From: Blastococcus_B deserti
Lineage (GTDB): Bacteria > Actinomycetota > Actinomycetes > Mycobacteriales > Geodermatophilaceae
Reading direction: 5' to 3'
DNA: 64,000 nucleotides
Assembly (NCBI RefSeq): GCF_042682525.1
Contig: NZ_JBHUHP010000004.1
Span: forward strand, 1 to 64,000
The position numbers and the translations under genes were made by a program. The notes below the pieces were generated by a model that saw only the letters and a program-made list of their open reading frames with translations, ran no database searches and had not been told where the DNA came from. Below are positions 51,775 to 60,041 of the stretch, one piece after another. Position 1 is the stretch's first letter; each line of letters starts with the position of its first letter.

Positions 51775-52467
51775 GTGACCGCGCAGCCGTCCGAGCCGGT
51801 GTCGTCCGCGGGCGAGGGCGCTCCGGAGGTGGCTGCCGTGGGCACCGAGCGGATCAGGGACGCCGAGCGGACCCGCGCCGACATCCTCGCCGTCGCGACG
51901 CGGGAGTTCGCCGACCGGGGCTACGCCGGCGCCCGGATCAACGAGATCGCCGACAAGACCAGCACCACCAAGCGGATGATCTACTACTACTTCGGCGGCA
52001 AGGAGCAGCTCTACGTCGCCGTCCTGGAAGAGGCCTACCGCCGGATCCGGGGCCTCGAGCAGCAGCTCGACGTCGAGCACCTCGACCCGGTCGAGGCCAT
52101 CCGCGAGCTCGCCGGTCTGACCTTCGACCACCACGAGTCGCATCCGGACTTCATCCGGCTGGTCAGCATCGAGAACATCCACCGCGCGCAGCACATCGCG
52201 CGCTCGACCGTCCTGTCGGGGCTGGCCAATCCGGCCGTCGACGTGCTCAGTGCGATCCTCCGCCGCGGCTGGGACGCCGGGCTCTTCCGGGACGACGTCG
52301 ACGCGCTCGACGTGCACCAGGTCATCAGCGCGTTCTGCATCTTCCGGACGGCGAACCGGCACACGTTCGGCGCCATCTTCGGGCGCGACATGCTCGACCC
52401 CGCCCGCCGGGAGCACCAGCGGCGGATGCTCGGCGACCTCGTCGTCGCCTACCTCACCGCGCGCTGA
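51775..52467 (+). CDS. TetR-family regulator of the qsu locus
   Basis: A 230-residue TetR regulator. After a 25-residue acidic leader comes the helix-turn-helix (about 35-85: RADILAVATREFADRGYAGA, INEIADKTSTTKRMIYYYFG, GKEQLYVAVLEEAY). The C-terminal ligand domain carries FDHHESHPDFIRLVSIENIH, typical of TetR_C_33-type regulators found beside aromatic and shikimate catabolic genes. It sits between divergent qsuDB and the MHS transporter, both of which have the same dyad. The GTG has TGGGGGAG upstream and a TAGGCT minus-10 at 51740-51745. Confidence 0.9.
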   Translation: MTAQPSEPVSSAGEGAPEVAAVGTERIRDAERTRADILAVATREFADRGYAGARINEIADKTSTTKRMIYYYFGGKEQLYVAVLEEAYRRIRGLEQQLDVEHLDPVEAIRELAGLTFDHHESHPDFIRLVSIENIHRAQHIARSTVLSGLANPAVDVLSAILRRGWDAGLFRDDVDALDVHQVISAFCIFRTANRHTFGAIFGRDMLDPARREHQRRMLGDLVVAYLTAR

Positions 52468-52528
52468 ACCCGGCAGCGGCGCCCCTCGGACGTCGCCGAC
52501 CGGAACTGCTCCGTCTCCCCCCGGTCGC

Positions 52529-52580
52529 TTGACAAGGTGACTGCGGTCACCTCACCATCTGGTACGTAACCAGTTGGTAC
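52529..52580. promoter_or_regulatory. Promoter with operators upstream of MHS transporter
   Basis: TTGACA at 52529-52534 is a good minus-35. It is followed by GGTGAC-TGCG-GTCACC (52536-52551), then ACCATCTGGT (52554-52563) and ACCAGTTGGT (52569-52578), two dyads 15 bp apart. The second is identical to the one upstream of qsuD. Binding here would cover the minus-10 area and block transcription. Confidence 0.6.
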
Positions 52581-52753
52581 ATACGCGACTGGGGACGCGC
52601 ACCGCGCCCGACCAGGGCGGGGGAGCGGGCGGCCGGTGACCCCGGGCGCCGCGCGCCGCACAGCACCGCCGCACGCTGACCGCACCGGGCCCGGCCCGGC
52701 CGCCCACCCGGCACGACCCGATCGATGCCGCTGGTCCTCCCAGGAGAACGCCC

Positions 52754-54103
52754 ATGAGCACCACCACCGCAGCCGGTGGCCCCGCGACAGACCGCGTGCC
52801 GAGGAAGGCGGCGATCGCCAGCTTCGTCGGCAGCATGCTCGAGTACTACGACTTCTTCATCTACGGCTCGGCCGCGGGGCTGGTGTTCCCGACGGTCTTC
52901 TTCGCCGACAGCGATCCCGCCACCGCGACCCTCCTGTCGCTGGCCACGTTCGGCGTCGCCTACGTCGCCCGGCCGCTCGGGGCGGTCGTCATCGGTCACT
53001 TCGGCGACAAGCTCGGTCGCAAGAAGATGCTCGTCCTGACCCTCCTGCTGATGGGCGTCTCGACCTTCCTGATCGGCGCCCTGCCGTCCTACGCCGCCAT
53101 CGGCGTGGCCGCGCCGATCCTGCTGGTGGTGCTCCGCGTCCTGCAGGGCCTGTCGGCCGCCGGCGAGCAGAGCGGCGCGAACTCGCTGACCATGGAGCAC
53201 GCTCCCGAGGGGCGGCGTGGCTTCTTCACCAGCTTCACGCTGAGCGGCACCCAGGCCGGCCTGATCCTGGCGACCCTGGTGTTCATCCCGGTCGCCGCCC
53301 TGCCCGACGAGCAGCTGTTCAGCTGGGGCTGGCGGATCCCGTTCTTCCTCTCCGCGGTCGTGGTCGCCGTCGGCTACTGGGTGCGGCGGACCCTGCCCGA
53401 GACGCCGGAGTTCGAGAAGGTCGAGCAGGAGCACGCCGTGGCGAAGCTGCCGGTGGCCGTCCTCTTCCGGGACCACTGGTCGAGCGTGCTCCGCGTGATC
53501 CTGTGCGCGCTGGTGTCGGTCGTGAGCACCGTCGTCGCCACCTGGTCACTGGCCTGGGCCACCAACGACCTGGGGCTGGAGCGGTCGACGTTCCTGTGGG
53601 TCATCGTCGCGGCCAACGTCGTGGCGCTGGGCGCGATCCCGATGTGGGCGAGGCTGTCCGACCGGATCGGCCGCCGGCCGGTCTTCGCCCTGGGCGCACT
53701 CGGCTCCGCCGTCCTCGTCTTCCCTTTCCTGTGGGCCGTGGGACAGGCGAACTTCCCGCTGATCTTCCTCTTCGGGGTGCTGCTGTCCGGGGTCGTCTAC
53801 TCGGCCGCGAACGGTGTGTGGCCGACCCTGTACGGCGAGATGTTCGACACCCGGGTGCGGTACTCCGGCATGGCGATCGGCACGCAGATCGGCTTCGCGC
53901 TCGGCGGCTTCTCGCCGACCATCGCGGCGGCGATCGTCGGCGACGGGCCGAACGGCTGGGTCCCGGTCGCGGTGCTCACCGCCGCCGCCGCCACGGTGGC
54001 CGGTCTCTGCGCGCTGACCGCCCGCGAGACCGCGCACGTGCCGCTCGCCCGGCTGGGGATGCCCGACGCCCGTGTGCCCGAGCGGGAGGCGCTGCCCGTC
54101 TGA
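52754..54103 (+). CDS. MHS-family MFS transporter, shikimate/quinate type
   Basis: A 449-residue 12-span permease of the metabolite:proton symporter (MHS) family. Hallmarks are FVGSMLEYYDFFIYGSAAGL in helix 1, GHFGDKLGRKKMLVLTLLLM in the 2-3 loop, RVLQGLSAAGEQSGANSLTM and WRIPFFLSAVVVAVGYWVRR. It resembles ShiA/QsuA-type uptake proteins. Context (qsuB, qsuD, shared operator) supports quinate, shikimate or dehydroshikimate import. The ATG has AGGAG 7-8 nt upstream. A perfect 15-bp hairpin follows the stop. Confidence 0.92.
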   Translation: MSTTTAAGGPATDRVPRKAAIASFVGSMLEYYDFFIYGSAAGLVFPTVFFADSDPATATLLSLATFGVAYVARPLGAVVIGHFGDKLGRKKMLVLTLLLMGVSTFLIGALPSYAAIGVAAPILLVVLRVLQGLSAAGEQSGANSLTMEHAPEGRRGFFTSFTLSGTQAGLILATLVFIPVAALPDEQLFSWGWRIPFFLSAVVVAVGYWVRRTLPETPEFEKVEQEHAVAKLPVAVLFRDHWSSVLRVILCALVSVVSTVVATWSLAWATNDLGLERSTFLWVIVAANVVALGAIPMWARLSDRIGRRPVFALGALGSAVLVFPFLWAVGQANFPLIFLFGVLLSGVVYSAANGVWPTLYGEMFDTRVRYSGMAIGTQIGFALGGFSPTIAAAIVGDGPNGWVPVAVLTAAAATVAGLCALTARETAHVPLARLGMPDARVPEREALPV

Positions 54104-54109
54104 CCGGAT

Positions 54110-54148
54110 CCCCTGTGGGCCCCGGCTGCGGCCGGGGCCCACAGGCAT
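54110..54148. terminator. Terminator after MHS transporter
   Basis: CCTGTGGGCCCCGGC and GCCGGGGCCCACAGG form a perfect 15-bp stem around a TGCG loop, starting 6 nt after the transporter stop. It is an intrinsic terminator without a T-tract. Confidence 0.75.
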
Positions 54149-54198
54149 GTCCGGCGCCGGGCGCGTGTCGCAGCACGCCCACGGGTAGGGGCCCGGGC

Positions 54199-54375
54199 AT
54201 GGCGAAGAACAACGACCAGGACGCCCAGCGCGCTGCCGCCCGCGAGGCGAAGAAGCAGGGCATCGCGCCCAGCGCGGCCGGGGCGACGACCGGCGCCTCG
54301 AAGCAGATCGAGCACCACCGGCACGGCGACGACCGGCACGAGCACTCCAGCGCCCAGGGCAAGAGCAAGACCTGA
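54199..54375 (+). CDS. Small hydrophilic protein
   Basis: A 58-residue, highly charged protein rich in Ala, Lys, His and Gln (MAKNNDQDAQRAAAREAKKQ, with HHRHGDDRHEH near the C-terminus). It has no hydrophobic core and is probably disordered; the His cluster could bind metal. Similar tiny proteins occur in related actinobacteria, but their role is unknown. There is no strong ribosome site. A hairpin with imperfect arms (GCACGAAAGCACC and GGTGCTGTCGTGC) follows at about 54393-54437, between it and convergent pdxY. Confidence 0.6.
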   Translation: MAKNNDQDAQRAAAREAKKQGIAPSAAGATTGASKQIEHHRHGDDRHEHSSAQGKSKT

Positions 54376-54452
54376 CGCCGCGGGCGCTCGCGCACGAAAG
54401 CACCGGTCCGCAGGCACGGACGGGTGCTGTCGTGCGCACGGGCGAGGGGGTC

Positions 54453-55304
54453 TCAGACCTCGGTGACCTCGAAGGTGCGCGTCGGTGAGACGAACTCCTC
54501 CTGGGCGGCGACCAGCAGGATCTCCCGGGAGCCGGCCTCCTCGGTCCGCTTCAGCAGTCCGAACACCGAGGCCGCGGCGCGCCCGAGGGCGTCGGCGGCC
54601 GAGCGGGTGTCGAGCCAGTGGGCCAGGAACAGCGCCGCGATCGCGTCGCCGGCGCCGTTCACCGACACGTCCAGCCGCGGGGTGCGCACGCGGAAGTGCC
54701 GCCCGCCCTCCGAGGCCAGCAGGTCGACGGCGTCGTCGGGGGTGTCGTCGGTGACCAGTGACGTCGTGAGGACCACCCGCGGGCCGAGGCCCTGCACGGC
54801 GGCGACGGCGTCCTCGACCTCGGACAGGGAACGCGTGGTCCGGCCCGACAGCAGGTCGAGCTCGAAGTGGTTGGGCGTGACGATGTCGGCGGCCGGCACC
54901 GCGACCTCGCGCATGAACTCCTCGATGCCCGGGCGCACGAAGATGCCCCGGCCGACGTCGCCGATGACCGGGTCGCAGCAGTACACGGCGGCGGGGTTGG
55001 CGGCGCGCACCTTCGCCACCGTCTGCACGATGGCGTGCCCGATGTCGGCCGACCCCATGTAGCCGGAGAGGACGGCGTCGCACGTGCCGAGGACGCCGCG
55101 GTCGACGATGCCCTGGACGACCTCGTCGATGGCCTGCCCGTCGAACACCCGGCCGGTCCACGCCCCGTACCCGGTGTGGTTGGAGAACTGCACCGTGTGG
55201 ACCGGCCACACCTCGATGCCGAGCCGCTGCAGCGGGAACACCGCCGAGGAGTTCCCGACGTGCCCGTAGGCGACGTGGGACTGGATGGAGAGGACGCTGA
55301 CCAC
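54453..55304 (-). CDS. pdxY: Pyridoxal kinase
   Basis: A 283-residue ribokinase-like kinase phosphorylating pyridoxal with ATP in vitamin B6 salvage. It begins VVSVLSIQSHVAYGHVGNSS, the family signature, and has VQFSNHTGYGAWTGRVFDG, CDPVIGDVGRGIFV, PNHFELDLLSG, and the anion-hole/catalytic segment VSVNGAGDAIAALFLAHWLD with its Asp base. Length fits E. coli PdxY (287). TACCTT lies 7 nt before the GTG and there is no ribosome site, so it is probably leaderless. It is divergent from the S41-like gene. Confidence 0.94.
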   Translation of the reverse strand: MVSVLSIQSHVAYGHVGNSSAVFPLQRLGIEVWPVHTVQFSNHTGYGAWTGRVFDGQAIDEVVQGIVDRGVLGTCDAVLSGYMGSADIGHAIVQTVAKVRAANPAAVYCCDPVIGDVGRGIFVRPGIEEFMREVAVPAADIVTPNHFELDLLSGRTTRSLSEVEDAVAAVQGLGPRVVLTTSLVTDDTPDDAVDLLASEGGRHFRVRTPRLDVSVNGAGDAIAALFLAHWLDTRSAADALGRAAASVFGLLKRTEEAGSREILLVAAQEEFVSPTRTFEVTEV

Positions 55305-55448
55305 GGGGGAGAAGGTAGATCCCCAGCCGGTCCGGCGGCGCCCGGGGGCCCGTGACGCCGCGGTGACGGCCGGGGTGCTATCCCCGCACGGGGCCGCCCG
55401 GTCCCGCGCCCCGGCTGCCCAGGCAGCCCGACCGGCGAGGCGGATGCG

Positions 55449-57464
55449 ATGGCTCTGGCCACCTACGTCGAGACGTCGTCCCCTCCGCGGGCTCCGGACG
55501 GCAGCGCGGCCGACCTCCTGCCCGCGGACCTCACCGTCGCCTACGGGCCCGCGGCGACCCCGGTGCCCGGCTCCGTGCCGCTGGCCGACTTCCTGGCCAC
55601 GGCGGGCACGCTCACGCACGCGGAGCGGCTGGTCCTGGTCGACCAGGCGCTGCTCCTGCTGGAGGGCAACTACGTCCACCTGCCGCTGAAGTCGGCCATG
55701 CACGCGGTCAACCCGGTGCAGCGGCTGCGCCTCCTGCGCGCCCGGCTTCTCCGGCAGACCGACGCGACGATGGACCCCGAGCGCACCTTCCACCTGGAGC
55801 TGTCCGGCGTCTTCCACTCCGTGCGCGACCTGCACACCAACTACCTGCTGCCCGCGCCCTTCAACGGGCAGATCGCCTACCTGCCGTTCCAGGTGGAGCG
55901 GTGCACCGACGCCGGACGCACGGTGTACCTGGTCAGCCGGGTCGCGCCGGGCCACGACGCGGCTCCGTTCGGGGTCGGCGTCGAGATCACCCACTGGAAC
56001 GGCGTGCCGATCGAGCGGGCGGTGGCGGTGAACGCCGACCGGTACGCGGGCAGCAACACGGCGGCCCGCCTGGTCCGTGGCGTCGACTCGCTGACCGTCC
56101 GCCCGCTGCGGCTGCACCTGCCCCCGGACGAGGAGTGGGTGACCGTCAGCTACGTCGACGCCCACGGGGTGCACCACGAGCTGCGCGAGCAGTGGATGGT
56201 GGCGGCCAACGCCCCCGCCATGGCCGACGACGAGGACGTCGTCACCGACGCGAGCGCGTCGATGGGCCTGGACCTGCTGGCCGACGAGAACGCCCGCGCC
56301 CGGGCGCTGCTGTTCGCGCCGACGGCGGTCGAGCGGCAGTACACCGCCGGCGCGCCCGACCTGGACACCCGCCCCGTCGCCGCCGGGGGCGAGGTGACCA
56401 CCACGATGCCCCTGGTGTTCCGCGCCCGCAGCGTGCGCACCGCGGCCGGCACCTTCGGCCACCTGCGGGTCTTCACCTTCCGCGTGCCCGAGCCGGGCGC
56501 CTTCGTCGACGAGTTCGTCCGGCTGCTCGGGCTGCTGCCCCAGGAGGGCCTCATCCTCGACGTCCGCGGCAACGGCGGCGGCAACATCGTGGCCGCCGAG
56601 TGCATCCTGCAGACCCTGACACCCCACCGGATCACCCCCGAGCCGGTGCAGTTCATCTGCACCCCGCTCAACCTGGAGATCTGCCGGCGGCACACCGACA
56701 ACCCCACGACGCGGGTGCCCCTCGGACGCTGGTTCCCGTCGATGGACCAGGCCGTCGAGACCGGCTCGGTCTACTCGTCGGCCTTCCCGCTGACGCCCGA
56801 GGACAAGGCCAACGCGCTCGGCCAGCAGTACTTCGGGCCCGTCGTCATGGTCACCGACGCCCGCTGCTACTCGGCCACCGACATCGTCGCCGCCGGCTTC
56901 CAGGACCACGCCATCGGCCCGGTCCTCGGCGTCGACGACAACACCGGCGCCGGGGGCGCCAACGTCTGGCCGCACCACCTGCTGCGAGCCCTGCGCAACA
57001 CCCCGCCGGACCCGGACACGCCCTACACCGCCCTGCCGAAGCAGGCCGACATGCGCGTGTCGATGCGGCGCACGCTCCGGGTGGGCGCCCTCGCCGGCAC
57101 CCCGGTCGAGGACCTCGGCGTCCGCCCGGACGTGCGCCACGACCTGACCCGGCGGGACGTGCTCGAGCGCAACGTCGACCTGCTGGACGCCGCCGGCGCC
57201 CTCCTGGCCGGTCGTCCGGTGCGCTGCCTCCGCGTCTCCGCGACCCCCGCGGTGGACGGGTCGTTGACCGTGGAACTCGTGCTCCGGGGCCTCGACCGCA
57301 TCGACATCCGCCTCGACGGGCGGCCGGTGGGCACGTCCGACGTCGGCGACGAGGACCTCACCGTCGTCGTCCTGGCTTCGGCGGGTGCCGGGTCGGTGCG
57401 GGTCGAGGGCTTCTACCGAGGGGAGCTCGTGGCCGCGCGCACCGAATCGGTGTCGCGGACCTAG
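55449..57464 (+). CDS. S41-like peptidase family protein
   Basis: A 671-residue protein with a tail-specific-protease-like domain at about 320-580: LILDVRGNGGGNIVAAECIL is the strand and loop of the S41 fold, and Ser475 in RCYSATDIVAAGFQDH takes the nucleophile position, followed by GPVLGVDDNTGAGG. The N-terminal 300 residues include LELSGVFHSVRDLHTNYLLP, also seen in S41 relatives. No signal peptide or clear PDZ domain is visible, so it is probably cytosolic, unlike CtpA types. A Lys partner is not obvious, and activity is uncertain. The ATG has GAGGCGG 4-5 nt upstream. Confidence 0.75.
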   Translation: MALATYVETSSPPRAPDGSAADLLPADLTVAYGPAATPVPGSVPLADFLATAGTLTHAERLVLVDQALLLLEGNYVHLPLKSAMHAVNPVQRLRLLRARLLRQTDATMDPERTFHLELSGVFHSVRDLHTNYLLPAPFNGQIAYLPFQVERCTDAGRTVYLVSRVAPGHDAAPFGVGVEITHWNGVPIERAVAVNADRYAGSNTAARLVRGVDSLTVRPLRLHLPPDEEWVTVSYVDAHGVHHELREQWMVAANAPAMADDEDVVTDASASMGLDLLADENARARALLFAPTAVERQYTAGAPDLDTRPVAAGGEVTTTMPLVFRARSVRTAAGTFGHLRVFTFRVPEPGAFVDEFVRLLGLLPQEGLILDVRGNGGGNIVAAECILQTLTPHRITPEPVQFICTPLNLEICRRHTDNPTTRVPLGRWFPSMDQAVETGSVYSSAFPLTPEDKANALGQQYFGPVVMVTDARCYSATDIVAAGFQDHAIGPVLGVDDNTGAGGANVWPHHLLRALRNTPPDPDTPYTALPKQADMRVSMRRTLRVGALAGTPVEDLGVRPDVRHDLTRRDVLERNVDLLDAAGALLAGRPVRCLRVSATPAVDGSLTVELVLRGLDRIDIRLDGRPVGTSDVGDEDLTVVVLASAGAGSVRVEGFYRGELVAARTESVSRT

Positions 57465-57901
57465 GGCCGGGCCGACCGGATCCCGCCGCCGGGCAGGGTG
57501 CGCGGGGCGGTGCGCAGTCGCGCCGCCAGGAGGCCGGCCAGCACCGCCCCGGCCGCGTTGAGCAGCGCGTCCAGGGGTGAGACGACGCGGCCCAGCGGGA
57601 GCAGCCACTGCAACAGCTCGATGGTCGCGCCCGCGGCGACGGCCGCGACGGCGAGCCGGTGGGGTGCCGACAGCGCCGGCCGGCGGAGGACGGCGAGCGC
57701 CGCGAGCGGCCCCAGCAGGGCGAGGTTGCCCAACAGCTGGAGCATGGCGGCGCCCGACCCCCACCCGGTCGCGTACCACTGCAGCTCGGCCACGGGCGCG
57801 CCCCAGGCCCAGCCGTGTCCGGTCGGGACGAGGGTGAGCAGCGCGACCCCCACCAGCGCCGTGGCCACACCCGCGTCGAGCACCCGGCGGGGCGGCGTCA
57901 C
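57461..57901 (-). CDS. VanZ-like membrane protein
   Basis: A 146-residue membrane protein with four hydrophobic helices (VATALVGVALLTLVPTG, LGNLALLGPLAALAVL, LAVAAVAAGATIELLQWLLP, LDALLNAAGAVLAGLLAARL). The IELLQWLLP-x-GRVVSPLDALLN stretch is the VanZ signature (E-x2-Q-x-P-R-D-x-D-x2-N type). Function is unknown in non-resistance contexts. The GTG overlaps the stop of the upstream gene (GTGA), so the two are co-translated. The stop overlaps the convergent S41-like gene by 4 nt. Confidence 0.8.
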   Translation of the reverse strand: MTPPRRVLDAGVATALVGVALLTLVPTGHGWAWGAPVAELQWYATGWGSGAAMLQLLGNLALLGPLAALAVLRRPALSAPHRLAVAAVAAGATIELLQWLLPLGRVVSPLDALLNAAGAVLAGLLAARLRTAPRTLPGGGIRSARP

Positions 57902-58380
57902 GGCGGTCCTCCGGGCACCGCCCACGCCGCCTGCTCGGCGAAGGCGCTGATCGCGGCGGCGCCCAGCGCGTCGATCTCGACGGCGAGGTCGCGCAGCGGC
58001 ACCGGGTCCCCGGACCGCAGGAGCGCCGCCAGCCGCGTGCTGATCCGATGCACCCGGGCCGCGCCGGAGATGTCGGCGACGTCCTCGTCCGGGTCGGTGC
58101 GCGGCGGGACGTCCCACGGCTGGCCGAGCTCGTCGCTCAACCGCGGGAGTCGCCGCAGCAGGTCGGCGCAGGACGCGGCCAGCCGCCACCACCTCCCCGC
58201 CTCCAGCGCGGTCAGCCCGCCGGTGGCCGCGGTCGCCCAGCGCAGGAGACCGACCACGTCGTGCCAGACGACGTCGGAGACGACGCAGGCGACGGCGGTC
58301 CGGGGGAACGGCCGCCGGGCGAGCACCACGTCGTGGGCGGTCGGCGGGTCGAAGAGCCAGCGGTGCGGGTCGTCGTCCAT
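57898..58380 (-). CDS. Hypothetical protein
   Basis: A 160-residue soluble protein with no recognised domain. It starts MDDDPHRWLFDPPTAHDVVL and is helix-rich with many Leu/Ala and Arg (RWWRLAASCADLLRRLPRLS). It forms a two-gene unit with the VanZ-like gene through a 4-nt overlap. The ATG is chosen because the sequence upstream is Pro/Gly/Cys-rich and unlike coding. No membrane span or signal peptide. It is divergent from the acetyltransferase gene. Confidence 0.6.
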   Translation of the reverse strand: MDDDPHRWLFDPPTAHDVVLARRPFPRTAVACVVSDVVWHDVVGLLRWATAATGGLTALEAGRWWRLAASCADLLRRLPRLSDELGQPWDVPPRTDPDEDVADISGAARVHRISTRLAALLRSGDPVPLRDLAVEIDALGAAAISAFAEQAAWAVPGGPP

Positions 58381-58503
58381 GCCTGCACACCGTGCGCCGC
58401 CGACCACCGGGCAGGCTGGGGGCCGGCTGTGCATCGGCTGGCAAGCCGCACCTGGCCCCACCCCGCGGCCGGGACAGCCCCGGCGGAAGGAGATCATGGC
58501 GGC

Positions 58504-59040
58504 GTGACGACGACCGGTCCGGGCACCGTCCGCGACGCCGTGCCGGGCGACGCCGTCCGCTGCGCGCAGATCTACGCCCCGTACGTCAGCGACACCGCGA
58601 TCTCCTTCGAGATCGAGCCGCCGTCAGCCGAGGAGATGGCCCGGCGGATCGCCGAGGCGCAGCGCGGGCACGCCTGGCTGGTGCTCGAGGACGCGGGGAC
58701 GGTGACCGGGTACGCCTACGGCGGGCCCTTCATGAGCCGGGCCGCGTACCGCTGGTCGGCCACCGTGAGCGTCTACCTCGACGGCGCCCGCCGCCGCACG
58801 GGCGGTGGCCGGGCGCTGTACGGGGCGCTGTTCGACCGGCTCCGCGAGCGCGGCATCCGCACCGTGCTCGCCGGCGTCACGCTCCCGAACGAGGCGAGCG
58901 AGGGACTGCACCGTGCGCTGGGCTTCTCGCCGGTCGGCACCTACCGCCGGGTGGGCTGGAAGCAGGGCCGGTGGCGCGACGTCGCCTGGTACCAGCGGCA
59001 CCTGGTCGACGACGACGCCCCGCCGGTGCCGTTGCACTGA
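58504..59040 (+). CDS. GNAT acetyltransferase, phosphinothricin-acetyltransferase-like
   Basis: A 178-residue GNAT enzyme of the Pat/MddA group, which acetylate phosphinothricin, methionine sulfoximine or similar amino-acid analogues. It has AVRCAQIYAPYVSDTAISFE, YAYGGPFMSRAAYRWSATVS, the acetyl-CoA loop GARRRTGGGRALYGAL and LHRALGFSPVGTYRRVGWKQ. The substrate is inferred from family only. The GTG overlaps the stop of a three-codon frame (ATG GCG GCG TGA) starting at 58496 that has the good ribosome site GGAAGGAG, an arrangement suggesting coupled re-initiation. Confidence 0.88.
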   Translation: MTTTGPGTVRDAVPGDAVRCAQIYAPYVSDTAISFEIEPPSAEEMARRIAEAQRGHAWLVLEDAGTVTGYAYGGPFMSRAAYRWSATVSVYLDGARRRTGGGRALYGALFDRLRERGIRTVLAGVTLPNEASEGLHRALGFSPVGTYRRVGWKQGRWRDVAWYQRHLVDDDAPPVPLH

Positions 59041-59075
59041 CCGGCGGGACGGTCCCGGGCGGGACGGCGCCGGCG

Positions 59076-59906
59076 TCAGGCGGTGGCCGATTCCCCGTCG
59101 GCGCGGCGGGGGATCTCCACGTGGGGCCGGGTCTGCCAGAGGGCCCACTCGGCACTGACCTCGCCCGCCGTCCGCAGCAGGCGGGGGAGGTGCTCCTGGA
59201 GCAGCCGCTCGGTGGAGGTCTCGGCCGCGTGCACCGTCACGTTCATCGCCGCCCGCACCAGGCCCGCGCCGTCCCGGACCGGGACGGCCACAGACCGCAC
59301 CCCTGGGGCGAGCTCCTCGTCGGCCAGCGCCCATCCCCGGGCGCGGACCTCGGTGAGCTCCTGCCGCAGGTCCTCCGGCCCCCGGCCGGTGCAGGGCGGG
59401 AGCCCGGACCGGCTGGGGACGGCGAGGGTCGCCTCCAGCTCGGCGGGGGAGAGGGCCGCCAGGAGCACCTTGCCCTGGGACGTCTGGACCGCCGGGAACC
59501 GCGTGCCGATCTCCACCCGCAGCGTGATGATCTTGGGTACCGAGACGCGGGCCACGTAGACGATGTCCGAGCCGTCCAGCTGGGCCATGGAGGAGGACTC
59601 GCCGGTCTCGGCGACCAGTGCCTCCAGATGCGGCCGGGCGATGTCCCACAGCCCCAGCGACCCCACGTAGGCCATGCCGAGCGTGAGCACCTTGGGGGTC
59701 AGCGAGAAGGCGCCGTCGGAGGAGCGGACGAAACCCAGCTCCTCGAGCGTGAGCAGCAGGCGCCGGGCGGTGGGCCGGGCCAGGCCCGCGGCCGCGGCGA
59801 CCTCGGTCAGCGACATGCTCCGGTGCTCGGCGTCGAAGCAGGCGAGGACGTCGAGCCCCCGCGCGAGGGCCTCCACGAAATCGGGGCCGGTGCCGCGCCC
59901 TGCCAT
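59076..59906 (-). CDS. IclR-family regulator
   Basis: A 276-residue IclR-type regulator. The winged helix is at about 10-70 (VEALARGLDVLACFDAEHRS, LTEVAAAAGLARPTARRLLL) and the effector domain at 80-255 (SSMAQLDGSDIVYVARVSVP, TSQGKVLLAALSPAELEATL, VPVRDGAGLVRAAMNVTVHA). The PcaR-like subgroup is suggested. It lies 135 bp downstream of the amidohydrolase gene on the same strand and probably controls it and the divergent CoA-transferase operon. The start ATG has GAAGGGA upstream. Confidence 0.9.
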   Translation of the reverse strand: MAGRGTGPDFVEALARGLDVLACFDAEHRSMSLTEVAAAAGLARPTARRLLLTLEELGFVRSSDGAFSLTPKVLTLGMAYVGSLGLWDIARPHLEALVAETGESSSMAQLDGSDIVYVARVSVPKIITLRVEIGTRFPAVQTSQGKVLLAALSPAELEATLAVPSRSGLPPCTGRGPEDLRQELTEVRARGWALADEELAPGVRSVAVPVRDGAGLVRAAMNVTVHAAETSTERLLQEHLPRLLRTAGEVSAEWALWQTRPHVEIPRRADGESATA

Positions 59907-60041
59907 CTGCTCGTTCCCTTCGTTCCCCCGGGCGGACGCCCCGTCGGGTCGTGCGCCCGGGTCCGAGAATGGCACGGGGAGGACCGACGACCGCGGTCCT
60001 CCCCGTGTCGGCGTCCGGAAGGGGTCAGCGCCCCTCGCCGT

